Shown here: positions 8,019 through 16,642 of the stretch, piece by piece
Layout: each line of letters opens with the position of its first letter
How positions within the stretch are numbered: the first letter of the stretch is position 1
Assembly: GCA_964419605.1 (NCBI GenBank)
Contig: CAYQQM010000016.1
Span: 1 to 64,000 of the forward strand
Source of the DNA: JABFXX01 sp964419605
GTDB taxonomy: Bacteria; Myxococcota_A; Polyangia; Haliangiales; Haliangiaceae
Reading direction: 5' to 3'
Length of the DNA: 64,000 nucleotides
Translations under genes and position numbers: made by a program
The notes under the pieces: generated by a model
The model's input: only the letters and a program-made list of their open reading frames with translations
Told to the model about the DNA's origin: nothing
Databases searched by the model: none

Positions 8019-9571
8019 CAGTCTTTGACCTCGTCGCCTTCTGGCCGTAGCGGGCCCGGGTCTTGTTCACCCTCGGGAGCTTGCTCAAGCCGGCGATAAA
8101 TCGTGCGGGTCGCGATGCCGAGCAAGGTCGCCGCAAGGCGCTTATCGCCCCGCGTATGCCGCAGCGTCTCGTGGATTACCCTCATCTCGATCTCGGCCAG
8201 CGGCATACCAATCGAGAACGTGAGCGAGGTTGCGGATACCGCCCCCGGAGCTGCATCTCGAATCTCACGCGGCAACGCGTCTTCATCGATCATAGACTGG
8301 CCAGCGCGCGTTAGTACGATCGCGCGCTCGATCGCATTTTCGAGTTCTCGTACATTGCCGGGCCATCCATATTCGGTCAACCGATCCAGTGCGGCCGCGG
8401 AACATCCGCCAATCGCCTTGCCATTTTTCTCCGCGTAAACCTGCACGAAGTGCTGGGCGAGTAGAGGGATATCGTCGCGGCGATCGCGAAGCGGCGGAAC
8501 ATTGACCGGGATGACATTCAGCCGGTAGTACAGATCCTCGCGAAACCGGCCGGATTTCACCTCGCCCGCGAGATCAATGTTGGTCGCAGCGACAATGCGA
8601 ACATCGATACGACGCGTCTTGCCGCTGCTTCCCAAGCGCTCGATCTCTCCCTCTTGCAAGACCCGCAAAAGCTTTACCTGGACGTGGCGGCTGATCTCGC
8701 CGATCTCATCGAGAAACAAGGTTCCGCCATGGGCTGCTTCAAAGCGGCCCTCGCGCGCAGCAGTCGCGCCCGTGAAGGCGCCTTTTTCGTAGCCGAACAA
8801 CTCTGCTTCGAGAATTGACTCGGGAATCGCAGCGCAATTCACCGCAACAAAGGCTCCACCCTCTTGGGGGGTGCCCTGTGCCGCTCGGCGTCGTCCCCGC
8901 GACGAATTGTCGTGCAAAGCACGGGCTAGCAACTCTTTCCCGGTACCGCTCTCCCCGAGCAGCAGCACAGTTGCCTCGCTAGGGGCGGCCTGCATCACAA
9001 TGTCGATCGTTCGACGCCAGGCTAGCGAGGTGCCAATAATCGCGCGGCGGCGCTTCTCTGCTAGCTGGGCGCGCAGGCTGCGGTTTTCGACGAGAAGTGA
9101 CTGCTTCTCGAGCGCATTGCGCACGATGCGGACCACGTGCGCGCGCTTGAGCGGCTTAGTGACAAAGTCGTATGCGCCTTCCTTCATCGCATCGACGGCA
9201 GTCTCCACCGTTCCGTACGCGGTCATGAGGACGACCTCGGTCTCAGGAGCGATCGCCTTGGCGGCGCGAAGCAAATCCATGCCGCTGGTTTGCGGCATCA
9301 TGAGGTCCGTCAGAAGCACGCCCACGCGGTGCTTTCGCAATAGATCGAGCGCCTGTGTGCCGTCGCTCGCCGACAACACGATCATCCCCTCTCGGCCAAA
9401 GATCTTGGTGAGAGACTCAACGATCGACGGTTCGTCGTCCACCACCAAAACGATCCCACCCTCCGCTGGGACTTCCCGGAGGGACGTTGGCTCGCCCAGC
9501 CCTGTGGCCCCAACCCCTTCGCCGCCCTGCCCAGAGGCGCGGTACAGAGTGTCATCCGGCTGAGACCACAT
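8018..9571 (-). CDS. NtrC-family sigma-54-dependent response regulator
   Basis: Receiver domain (about residues 40-155: VLVVDDEPS, phospho-acceptor Asp in LLTDLMMP, Thr and Lys switch residues in MTAYG and VTKPLKR), AAA+ sigma-54 activator domain (Walker A GESGTGKE, GAFTGA loop for sigma-54 contact, Walker B GGTLFLDEIG, R-finger region) and a C-terminal Fis-type helix-turn-helix (LAATLLGIATRTIYRRL). ATG at 9571 is preferred; GTG codons at 9580 and 9574 are alternatives. About 9 residues (RRRAAQGTPQ) are extra between HDNSSRG and the GGAFVAVNC motif compared with other family members. The stop is fused to the gspC start (TGATG), so the regulator is the first gene of the secretion operon. Its sensor kinase is not adjacent. 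Confidence 0.95.
   Translation of the reverse strand: MWSQPDDTLYRASGQGGEGVGATGLGEPTSLREVPAEGGIVLVVDDEPSIVESLTKIFGREGMIVLSASDGTQALDLLRKHRVGVLLTDLMMPQTSGMDLLRAAKAIAPETEVVLMTAYGTVETAVDAMKEGAYDFVTKPLKRAHVVRIVRNALEKQSLLVENRSLRAQLAEKRRRAIIGTSLAWRRTIDIVMQAAPSEATVLLLGESGTGKELLARALHDNSSRGRRRAAQGTPQEGGAFVAVNCAAIPESILEAELFGYEKGAFTGATAAREGRFEAAHGGTLFLDEIGEISRHVQVKLLRVLQEGEIERLGSSGKTRRIDVRIVAATNIDLAGEVKSGRFREDLYYRLNVIPVNVPPLRDRRDDIPLLAQHFVQVYAEKNGKAIGGCSAAALDRLTEYGWPGNVRELENAIERAIVLTRAGQSMIDEDALPREIRDAAPGAVSATSLTFSIGMPLAEIEMRVIHETLRHTRGDKRLAATLLGIATRTIYRRLEQAPEGEQDPGPLRPEGDEVKD
8862..8888 (-). repeat. Possible short in-frame palindrome in the regulator gene
   Basis: On the coding strand the stretch GGCACCCCCCAAGAGGG falls exactly at the extra residues of the AAA+ domain and resembles the CCCCCCAAGG palindromes in the lipid kinase and FAD-protein genes, though shorter. 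Tentative. Confidence 0.35.
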
Positions 9572-9581
9572 CACCCGCACC

Positions 9582-9597
9582 CATTACACGTGTAATG
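9582..9597. promoter_or_regulatory. 16-bp perfect palindrome before the regulator gene
   Basis: CATTACACGTGTAATG is perfectly symmetrical and ends 10 bases upstream of the regulator ATG. Its position suits an operator or autoregulatory site for the secretion operon. The sequence shows only the symmetry; the binding protein is unknown. Confidence 0.5.
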
Positions 9598-9658
9598 CCA
9601 GCGGCCAGATCTCTAACCAATTGTTATTATTTCATTGTTTATAGCCACTGATCCACTC

Positions 9659-9709
9659 ACTGTGCCGACCTGTCAGACCGAAGCGGTCAAATTGTCATTC
9701 TGGCACAGT
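9659..9709. promoter_or_regulatory. Nested inverted repeats upstream of the secretion operon
   Basis: Outer arms ACTGTGCC (9659-9666) and GGCACAGT (9702-9709) are perfect complements; an inner hairpin GACCGaagCGGTC lies at 9676-9688. The segment lies between the end of the upstream lipoprotein gene and the regulator, followed by an AT-rich stretch (9616-9645). It could be an activator binding region or the terminator of the upstream gene. No clear -24/-12 element was found. Confidence 0.4.
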
Positions 9710-9731
9710 TCGCGCCGCTCTCCAAGAAGCG

Positions 9732-10451
9732 TCAGGGGCGACAACAGAGGATGCCGCGCGCGCGCGATGAGGCAATGGCGCCGCAGCCTTGGTCTTGGCC
9801 GATCGCGATGTGAGTTTTTCCCTTCCAAACCCCGTCGGGGCAGACCCCGGTGCTGCGGCAGTCACTTCCACAGCAAACCGGCTCGGAGCACCACCCCTTT
9901 GCGAAGCACGGATAGTCGCCAGAGCTTGGGTTGTCGTAAACGCAACCCTCTTGAGTCTCACAGTGGGACAACGCGGCGACAAACCGGCCCCCGCCAGCGG
10001 ATTCACACGCTGCGCTGCCGATAGCCGAGATCGGTGCGATGCGGCCGTCGTGACCGCAGATGTTCCAGCCGGGTGCGCACGCATCGGCAGGGCTGGCGCA
10101 CGGTACGTCGAGGTCGTCGCCGCAACTGGAGTTGGTCTTGGGGGCGCGGAGGTTTGCCGGGCCGGTCCACTCGCCGATGCAGCCCGCGACGCCGGGAAAA
10201 GCCGCCGCATCGACGAACGCTTCGCGCTGACCATCGGCACACCCGACGACAGAGGGATCCCCTGGGATGCCCTGAGAGATCTGAAACACGGTGCCCGCTT
10301 CGTCGGCAATGGCTGCGACGCCAACGGCCTCTGGTTTTGCGACGGAAGGTGCCGCCGGCTCCATCGGTGGCGGAGCCGATAGCACAACGGGTTGGGCCGG
10401 GCCGCAGCCCAGAACGGCCGCGATGACTAGAATGAGGGGTGATTGGCGCAT
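9732..10451 (-). CDS. Cysteine-rich secreted lipoprotein, unknown
   Basis: I do not recognise a family. The start MRQSPLILVIAAVLGC is a lipoprotein signal with lipobox VLGC, so the mature protein should be lipid-anchored at Cys16. The mature part begins with a Pro/Ala/Val-rich stretch, then about 150 residues with around 16 Cys, many in pairs (CSEPVCCGSDC, GILCCRP), pointing to a disulphide-rich exported domain. No charged catalytic motif stands out. It ends about 150 bases before the secretion operon regulator and is on the same strand. A role as an exported surface protein is inference. Confidence 0.7.
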   Translation of the reverse strand: MRQSPLILVIAAVLGCGPAQPVVLSAPPPMEPAAPSVAKPEAVGVAAIADEAGTVFQISQGIPGDPSVVGCADGQREAFVDAAAFPGVAGCIGEWTGPANLRAPKTNSSCGDDLDVPCASPADACAPGWNICGHDGRIAPISAIGSAACESAGGGRFVAALSHCETQEGCVYDNPSSGDYPCFAKGWCSEPVCCGSDCRSTGVCPDGVWKGKTHIAIGQDQGCGAIASSRARGILCCRP

Positions 10452-10522
10452 ACCGCGTTGTTCGCACGGCCAATCGCGCTTCTCAACTTATCGGCAAGAT
10501 CGCGTACCGTGTCGGCGGCAAC

Positions 10523-10801
10523 TCAGAACCGAATCTCGAAGCATGTTTCGTCGTTTCTCGGCGTCAGCCACGCGACGTCAACGCTAGAAACGGATGCCCC
10601 GATCGGCCCGCGATGCAGCCAAGCGATAAGCTGATCGATCGCGGCACCCTCGCCTTCCGCCTCGAGCTCGACGCTGCCGTCTGGCAGGTTCCGCACCCAC
10701 CCAACCACACCCAACGATTCCGCCGTCGCCCGGGTCGCAGCTCGGTATGAAACGCCCTGAACCCGGCCGCATACCCGGGTGTGGGCGCGCTTGCGGTGCA
10801 T
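10523..10801 (-). CDS. acyP: Acylphosphatase
   Basis: Small enzyme that hydrolyses acyl phosphates. The motif GRVQGVSYRAATRATAESLG carries the phosphate-binding loop with the catalytic Arg, and GWVRNLPDGSVELEAEGE carries the catalytic Asn region. 92 residues from the ATG at 10801 match the family length; a longer start at 10822 is possible but adds a non-conserved stretch. Cytoplasmic. The gene stands alone, 71 bases upstream of the Cys-rich lipoprotein start on the same strand. Confidence 0.92.
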   Translation of the reverse strand: MHRKRAHTRVCGRVQGVSYRAATRATAESLGVVGWVRNLPDGSVELEAEGEGAAIDQLIAWLHRGPIGASVSSVDVAWLTPRNDETCFEIRF

Positions 10802-10822
10802 CGCCCGTCCATGGTGCCACAA

Positions 10823-11121
10823 GTGAGGCCCGAGTGGTCCCAGTCACGGATTTCCGGGGCTCCAACAGTTTGGCTCGACTCTCGGAACTGTGAAGCAAGT
10901 TCACTCCTGTCACCGCCAGTCGGTGGGAGTTTCGTCACCACAATGGAGACTATAGTCCCCAGGTGTCGAACTGCGATGGAATCTATGTATCTGATATTGC
11001 TAGGGGAATTTACTGTGTGCTGCGCACTATTATTGCACCTACACGCGGATTCGCCGGCCTTTAACGCGGTTCCCTACTGCTAGGGGCGGCCAAGACGACG
11101 AAGCAAAGAGCAAAGGAAGAC
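10823..11121. other. Intergenic region between divergent genes
   Basis: About 300 bases between acyP (minus) and the lipoprotein gene (plus). It should hold both promoters. A small GTGCtgcGCAC palindrome is at about 11023-11033. I saw no convincing -35/-10 pair and no gene. Confidence 0.4.
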
Positions 11122-11802
11122 ATGCAGGCCAACGCAGAAGTCATCATGATGTCCTTCCGTAGGAAGGCGAACTTGGGGATTGCGGTCGCCGCGTGCCTCG
11201 GTTTCGCAGGCGGTGCATGCACGGTTGGCGGCGCCGGGCGAAACGCTCAACCACCCGACGACGAGCCCGTGATCGGCGCCAGTGCAGGGGGGCAAACCAA
11301 CGTTATTTCAGAGAATTGGGAGCTTGCCTCAGTCCACGCCGGCAACAATCTAAAAATGCTCAACTTCGAGCAGATGCAAGCGGAGGTCCTTCGCGCCACC
11401 TCGATTACCTACAGTGCCTGGGCGGAGAACCAGGTCGTTTTTGGCGCCCCCGACTACAAGACAACCTTCCAGGAAGACCGCACTCCCACCGCTACCAAGA
11501 TTCTAACCTGGCGAAAAATTGCGTTCTCGGTTTGCACATCGATGGTCAAGAAAGAGGCCGCGACTCCGCAGCTGTTTTCATCCATCGCCCCGACCGCGGC
11601 GATCAGCGCCGATGACCCCAAGGTGACTGCTCAGATCACCGCCATGTTTACCAAAATTTTTCTCGAGCCACCAACGTCGTCAGAGCTCAGCGCTTCGAGT
11701 AAAGCGCTCGTCGATACCGCGGCCGCGGGAGCGAGTCCCACCCAGGCGTGGAGCAGCTTATGCGCCTCCTACCTGTCAAGCATGCGCTTTCTCACCTACT
11801 GA
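11122..11802 (+). CDS. Lipoprotein of a DUF1501 cluster
   Basis: 226 residues with a lipoprotein-like signal (hydrophobic stretch IAVAACLGFAGGAC, Cys at about residue 33). No named domain recognised. The mature protein is mostly helical, with a Thr/Ser/Ala-rich end. ATG at 11122 has AAGGA upstream; ATGs at 11146 and 11149 are alternatives. It is 17 bases upstream of the DUF1501 gene and followed by a cytochrome-like protein, a three-gene operon. In myxobacteria, DUF1501 proteins are often next to proteins with DUF1585/DUF1549/DUF1800 folds; this one may be a divergent partner (inference). Confidence 0.75.
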   Translation: MQANAEVIMMSFRRKANLGIAVAACLGFAGGACTVGGAGRNAQPPDDEPVIGASAGGQTNVISENWELASVHAGNNLKMLNFEQMQAEVLRATSITYSAWAENQVVFGAPDYKTTFQEDRTPTATKILTWRKIAFSVCTSMVKKEAATPQLFSSIAPTAAISADDPKVTAQITAMFTKIFLEPPTSSELSASSKALVDTAAAGASPTQAWSSLCASYLSSMRFLTY

Positions 11803-11819
11803 GTTTAGGAGTTTCCACT

Positions 11820-13310
11820 ATGAACCGACGTTCATTCCTGTCGCGCTCGCTGCTCTCGGCTGCATCCTTCGGCGTTGGAAGTGCGCTTCCATTGGGTCGC
11901 AGTCGGCTATTTCGCGATGCGAACGCCGCGCCTCTTATCACCCCGTATCCGGTTCTTCTGATCATCATTCGGGGCGGACTCGACACCGCGATGCACATGG
12001 TAGCGAGGCAAAACGGCAGCATCGGCAAAGCAACACTTGTCAATCGCCTAAATAGCACCGCGTCGTTCAAGCGAACCAAGACCGGAATCGATTACGTCTC
12101 TTCGGTAGTGACTCCGACGGGAGGAACCGACTTCGAACCGCATCTAAACGACGTCGCCCTGATTCGGGCGATGAAGCTCGAGGGAGATCACGCTGCGACC
12201 GCCAGCATCTGGTTTGGCTACCGGGTTGGTGCGAGCAAAGTGAGGACCGGCCCCGGCACGACGCGCTTCGGAAGGCAGCCGTGGGCAAGCGTGCTCGCGG
12301 CGCAATTTCGCCAACGCGGCCTCATTGTTCCGAAACCTTGCGCCATTGCGTATCAACAAAACGATATTGCCTTCAAAGGCGTAGAACCGTATTTGGACTA
12401 CATCAATTGGGCAAAGCAAAGCCCCGATCCGGCGACGGTTCCGGATCGCATCCTATCGATCGAGGGGTACTTCAAGTCGCTGTCGGCGGCTGGACTTCTT
12501 CCCGCGGTGCAGCGGGCGCCAGGCCTCGCGCTGATCGACGCGCTCGATCAAGGAATCGCGTTCGACACCCAGCCCGACTACTCGCAGCGATTTTCCGAGG
12601 CCAACGGTACGGCAAACCAAGTACTGAATTCGCTCTCGAGTGAATCGGCGTGGCCGCCACCGCCGTCGGTGCTGACAGACTTGGGTCTTACTGCCGCCGA
12701 GCTAAACCCCAACCTGTCCGAAGACTCGCCGTTGCGCCCGATGTTCGCGCTTGCGTATCAAGCATTGGCGAACAAACTGGCACACGTCGTTGCGATCGAA
12801 AACAACGCGCAGCGGGTCAACGCCGGAAGGGGATGGGACAGCCATGAACGCAACGTGGCGCGGCAAACCACGCACGGCAACACGCTGTGGCCGTCGCTCG
12901 GCAAGCTCGTTGCGTTGATGAAAAAAACGCCGTCGCCGATCGTGTCTGGAAAATCGATGTTCGATACCACCAACATCTGGGTGCAATCGGAAATGGGACG
13001 GTCCGCAGACGCCCAGCCACGCGAAGTGCCGCCAAAGTCAAAAAGGTTCATCTTGACCGACGGCAATGCCCATTGGCCGCACGGCTCCGCTCTGTTTATG
13101 GGCGGCCGATTCAAGCGTGGCATTGTGATTGGCGACTACACACCCGACTGGACTTCTAAACCGATCAATCTGGCGACTGGAAACGAAGCGGGTGGTGTCG
13201 AGGTCAATATGAACAACCTGATCGCTACAGTGATGAAAGCGGCTGGTGGCGATCCGAGTCAATTTACCAACGCGTCCCCGGTGGATGCGCTTCTGGATAT
13301 GTCGCTTTAA
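11820..13310 (+). CDS. DUF1501 family Tat-exported protein
   Basis: 496 residues. The N terminus MNRRSFLSRSLLSAASFGVGSALPLG is a Tat signal (RRSFL), so it is exported folded. The body matches the DUF1501 (alkaline-phosphatase-like superfamily) family: LLIIIRGGLDTAMHMV near the start, GWDSHERN in the middle and SEMGRSADAQPRE, NAHWPHGSALFMGG, the metal-site region of the family. The TTAGGAG ribosome site sits 11 bases upstream of the ATG at 11820. Substrate unknown. Preceded and followed by co-directional exported proteins. Confidence 0.9.
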   Translation: MNRRSFLSRSLLSAASFGVGSALPLGRSRLFRDANAAPLITPYPVLLIIIRGGLDTAMHMVARQNGSIGKATLVNRLNSTASFKRTKTGIDYVSSVVTPTGGTDFEPHLNDVALIRAMKLEGDHAATASIWFGYRVGASKVRTGPGTTRFGRQPWASVLAAQFRQRGLIVPKPCAIAYQQNDIAFKGVEPYLDYINWAKQSPDPATVPDRILSIEGYFKSLSAAGLLPAVQRAPGLALIDALDQGIAFDTQPDYSQRFSEANGTANQVLNSLSSESAWPPPPSVLTDLGLTAAELNPNLSEDSPLRPMFALAYQALANKLAHVVAIENNAQRVNAGRGWDSHERNVARQTTHGNTLWPSLGKLVALMKKTPSPIVSGKSMFDTTNIWVQSEMGRSADAQPREVPPKSKRFILTDGNAHWPHGSALFMGGRFKRGIVIGDYTPDWTSKPINLATGNEAGGVEVNMNNLIATVMKAAGGDPSQFTNASPVDALLDMSL

Positions 13311-13323
13311 AGGAGAACGGCTT

Positions 13324-14256
13324 ATGAAAAACGCCCTCCATACCCCGACCATGATCGCCGCTCTACTGGCGACCGCAACGAGTTACGCCGACCCTATTCC
13401 CAAGCCGCTTTCCGAGGTCGCGTGCCTGCGCAAGATCGCGCTGGACCTGACCAATAGGGGACCTTCCACGGAAGACCTCGAAGCGCTTGCTGCCGGCGCT
13501 TCACTGGAAACGCTCGTCGACAAATACCTCGCAAGTCCTGAGTTCGCGCACGTCGCCTTCAATGTCTACCGCGGGGCGTTCCCGCCGACCGGCGGCGTTC
13601 CAGACGACGCCGACAAAGAAGAGCCCGCTCGCATCGCGCGTCGTCTAGTGGTCGAAAACGTCGACTACCGCGACCTGGTGGCGGGCCAATATACCGTCGA
13701 TCCCATGGGTAAGGTCGTTCCAGTCAAAGGCGTTGCCTCAGGCATCCTCACCACGCAGACGTATTTGTCGGCGTACACCGGAATTGAATATCGCAACTGG
13801 TCTGGTCAAGTCCTCAAAGGCTTGGCCGGCATCGTGTTGGAACCGGTCTCAGATCTCCCTCCCGGCGTCGATGCGAGTCGCGGCGGTCTGGCGGCGAATC
13901 CGGCTTGTGCCGGATGCCATACGAGCCCGCTGCATGGCGTGGATAACGTTGCCTCGTTCCACGACTGCTACGACGACAACGGCCTTCCGGTCGCTAGCTG
14001 CAACCCCGGTGCGCCCACCTCGTTCCTCGGCCAATCCGGGGCGTCGATCGCGGACCTCGGGCGCATCCTTGCCGAGTCCGTGGAATGGCGCGCCCAGTCG
14101 ATCCAAAACTTCTACCGCCTATTCTGGGGCCGCGGCATCGGCAAAAACGAAACCTCATTTTATCGCCGAGCCGAAAAAGCGTGGCTCGACGCCGAATTTA
14201 AGCCCCACGCCCTCATCAAAGAGGTCGTTCTCTCGCCTGAATACTGCGCTCGTTAG
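13324..14256 (+). CDS. Exported protein with a single CxxCH haem motif (DUF1549/PSD-like)
   Basis: 310 residues with a signal peptide (MKNALHTPTMIAALLATATSYA). The N-terminal part (VACLRKIALDLTNRGPSTEDLEALAAG, KYLASPEFAHV) is like the DUF1549-type helical repeat of planctomycete/myxobacterial surface cytochromes, and the middle has NPACAGCHTSPLHG, a c-type haem-binding motif. AGGAG is 8 bases upstream of the ATG. The C-terminal VVLSPEYCAR segment resembles DUF1585-type ends. It completes the lipoprotein-DUF1501-cytochrome operon. Electron partner unknown. Confidence 0.8.
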   Translation: MKNALHTPTMIAALLATATSYADPIPKPLSEVACLRKIALDLTNRGPSTEDLEALAAGASLETLVDKYLASPEFAHVAFNVYRGAFPPTGGVPDDADKEEPARIARRLVVENVDYRDLVAGQYTVDPMGKVVPVKGVASGILTTQTYLSAYTGIEYRNWSGQVLKGLAGIVLEPVSDLPPGVDASRGGLAANPACAGCHTSPLHGVDNVASFHDCYDDNGLPVASCNPGAPTSFLGQSGASIADLGRILAESVEWRAQSIQNFYRLFWGRGIGKNETSFYRRAEKAWLDAEFKPHALIKEVVLSPEYCAR

Positions 14257-14403
14257 TATCGGAATTTCACAGTATGGATGCCTGAGGCAACGGCGTAGCC
14301 ACATGTGGCCTGGACGACCGTTAGGTTCGTCGACAGGTTATGCCTGCCCCTACCCCTGCGCACGATCTTGTGGGACTGTTCGCGAACCAACCTTCGAGGC
14401 CCC

Positions 14404-14745
14404 ATGATGAACGCCACTCGAATTGCTATCGCCACTGCAGCCTTCTCGGCGCTTGCCGTCATCTCCTGCACCGAGTCGACAGAAAGCTCGAGCTCAGGAT
14501 CGGATACGACATACCCAGACTCCCTCAATCCCCCCAAGGGGGCGGATCCGATTCGGTGCGGCACGGCTGGCGAATGTTTCTGGCAGGACGGTTCAGGCAC
14601 GACCCTCGCTGGCTGTCAGTGTAGCGGTGCCGGCAACGGCCTCCAGAGCGCGATCGTCTGCCCCACCTGGTATCCGTGCCGCTATTACGTGTGGGGAGCT
14701 TATCGCTGCTACGCCGTCGATGCTTCGACGGGACAGTGTCACTGA
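14404..14745 (+). CDS. Small cysteine-rich lipoprotein, unknown
   Basis: 113 residues. Lipoprotein signal MMNATRIAIATAAFSALAVISC, then a Ser-rich spacer and a compact domain with 8-10 Cys. The stretch NPPKGADP is encoded by CCCCCCAAGGGGGCGG (14530-14545), which resembles the short palindromes seen in other genes. No family recognised. ATG at 14404 or 14407. Confidence 0.65.
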   Translation: MMNATRIAIATAAFSALAVISCTESTESSSSGSDTTYPDSLNPPKGADPIRCGTAGECFWQDGSGTTLAGCQCSGAGNGLQSAIVCPTWYPCRYYVWGAYRCYAVDASTGQCH

Positions 14746-14956
14746 GGAGCGATACGCGCGAACTTGGTTAAGACCCGGTTTCCGGCCGCCACCGCGATTG
14801 TACCGTTCGCTGCTCAGCGAGGCGTCGCTGTGCTGCATCATCTCGGCCGTGGCGCGGCGCTGTTGATGACCGCGAAAAAGCCAGTGCAGTAGTTTCATAG
14901 ACGGTTGGACGCGGTAGTGCACGGCTGCCGACGCCGCGACCCGGCCAGAGGATGCG

Positions 14957-16171
14957 CTACTGCCCTGCTACCGACACTGCGACCGGCCAGACATGCGACG
15001 TGGAAGCGATGCTAGAGACAAGTCCGATGATACAAGGCTGTGACGGAGGCGATTTGCGTAGCGTTACGGTCATTTGCATTTTTTCCCCAACGGAAACCTC
15101 GCTCTTGGACAGCGAAACCTCCAGGTAGCGTTGACGCTGTCGCGCTCCGGTTAGATCGGTCGCAGACACAGCCCATCGCTGGTCTGGTCGATCTGCAACC
15201 GCGACTACTGGGACCGTGACACTGTCGCCCGGCTTCGCCAGGCGAATGACTCGTTGTTGCGGGATCAGGGCCAAATACGGGCGCGCCGGCGCTGCGGGCA
15301 CGCACGGGTCTTGGCCGTTCGCCGCGGCCCGATTGGACCAGGCGCGTTGCACGACAAAACCTCCTTCCTGCGTCTGGTGCGTTCCTCGGTTGAGCAGACC
15401 ACACGGGTCTACCGGTTCTACTCCAGCGGCGCTGAATGCGAGGTTGACTGAACTGGGCAGCAGCGCAAAGCCGTGCTGCGACGTGTCGGGGTTGGCGGCG
15501 GTTTCGAGGATTTCGTGACTCGCCGTGCCAGTCAGCGCGGCTTCATCTCCACAGCGCGGAAGCACGGCAAAACCAACGATGCGTTTGTCCATCCGCAGTG
15601 CGCGGTGAAATCCCCGTGGTCCATCGCCGCAGTAGCGGGCCACAAACGCATCGCGCAAATGCACGCCGGGTGGCAAATACGTCACTAACAGAGTGTTTTC
15701 GTCCAACGCGCCAAAACGCCCGGCTTGCGCATGGCGTCGCAGCAGCGCGGAGATCTCAACCGCGTGGACTTCGGCCGCGAGCTGATCGTCGAGCCGAACC
15801 GCCATTCCGGGTTGACCCTCACCGATGCAGTCTCCGTCCTTCGCACAGTAGCCTTCCGTGACGGCGCGCCACCACGGCGTGCGAGTGAGGGTCTCGCCGA
15901 ATTGCTCGAGGCGCGACACCAGCGCTTTATCGTCGGAGTCAAATGTAATCGTGACGATGCGCGGATGGCGCATAAACGGACCACCGCGATACTCCATTCG
16001 CGGCAGGTGCTGTGCCAACAGTGCACGCGCAGCCTCTAAGACCATGGGCGGTTCTGCTGCAGATTGGGGCGCCACTCGTTGCGCGTCCGAGGGCCCCCGG
16101 CAGCCGACCGTTTGTGTTGCCCACACGAGACTGCAACAAGCAAACAGAAATGTTGATAGAGAGTTCGTCAT
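14957..16171 (-). CDS. Secreted lipoprotein with HEILE motif, unknown
   Basis: 404 residues, lipoprotein signal ending TVGC (Cys24). The central part contains GTASHEILETAANPD, a His-Glu motif of the kind seen in secreted putative peptidase-like proteins of myxobacteria, but not the full HExxH zinc site, so I do not claim protease activity. Other segments: ITFDSDDKALVSRLEQFGETL and a C-terminal beta-rich domain (about 300-404). Convergent with the small lipoprotein gene, 211 bases away; nothing recognised in that gap. Confidence 0.7.
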   Translation of the reverse strand: MTNSLSTFLFACCSLVWATQTVGCRGPSDAQRVAPQSAAEPPMVLEAARALLAQHLPRMEYRGGPFMRHPRIVTITFDSDDKALVSRLEQFGETLTRTPWWRAVTEGYCAKDGDCIGEGQPGMAVRLDDQLAAEVHAVEISALLRRHAQAGRFGALDENTLLVTYLPPGVHLRDAFVARYCGDGPRGFHRALRMDKRIVGFAVLPRCGDEAALTGTASHEILETAANPDTSQHGFALLPSSVNLAFSAAGVEPVDPCGLLNRGTHQTQEGGFVVQRAWSNRAAANGQDPCVPAAPARPYLALIPQQRVIRLAKPGDSVTVPVVAVADRPDQRWAVSATDLTGARQRQRYLEVSLSKSEVSVGEKMQMTVTLRKSPPSQPCIIGLVSSIASTSHVWPVAVSVAGQ

Positions 16172-16276
16172 GACTCGCGGATGCGCGCTCTGTCCTAAAC
16201 CGCGGCGAGTCTATCGCGGTTCCGGCCACCTGCCAGTCCGGTTGGCCGCAGGTCTGGTTCGTGCCCTACTGTGTGT

Positions 16277-16405
16277 ATGAAACGCACAAATCTTGTGCTT
16301 GATGACGCCTTGGTGAAGGAAGCCACTCGACTCTCTGGCGCACGGACCTATTCTCAGGCCGTGTCCTTGGCGTTACTGGACTCGGGGGCAGCATCCCCAA
16401 ATTGA
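16277..16405 (+). CDS. Orphan short VapB-like antitoxin
   Basis: 42 residues, too short for most gene finders. MKRTNLVLDDALVKEATRLSGARTYSQAVSLALLDSG matches the N-terminal DNA-binding half of VapB antitoxins (NLVLDD, GARTYSQAV). VapB proteins are usually 60-80 residues, so the toxin-binding tail is missing. No PIN-domain toxin follows in the next 237 bases (16406-16642), where I see no gene. Probably a remnant or a solitary antitoxin. Start ATG at 16277. Confidence 0.6.
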   Translation: MKRTNLVLDDALVKEATRLSGARTYSQAVSLALLDSGAASPN

Positions 16406-16642
16406 TTGAACCTCCGTCAAGGCATCGTAGTACCTCGAAAAGAGTCGAAAATCCGGGCGATGGACAAGGCTTGGCCCGGCCGTGAACGATGGCTCATTCA
16501 ACACGCCTGTTCCACTGCGGTTCGAAGCGCTGGTTGTGCGATTGCCGGTGGTGGTGGATCCCGCAGACCGCAGCGTGGTCGTCTCGCAACAAAAATACTC
16601 CACTCATGGTGATAGGATCATCGAGCAACAAGGTGGTGATGT

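Noticed and set aside
16428..16445. GTAGTACCTCG resembling a repeat terminus
   Set aside because: No complementary end or core follows within 200 bases, so not called as a fifth copy.
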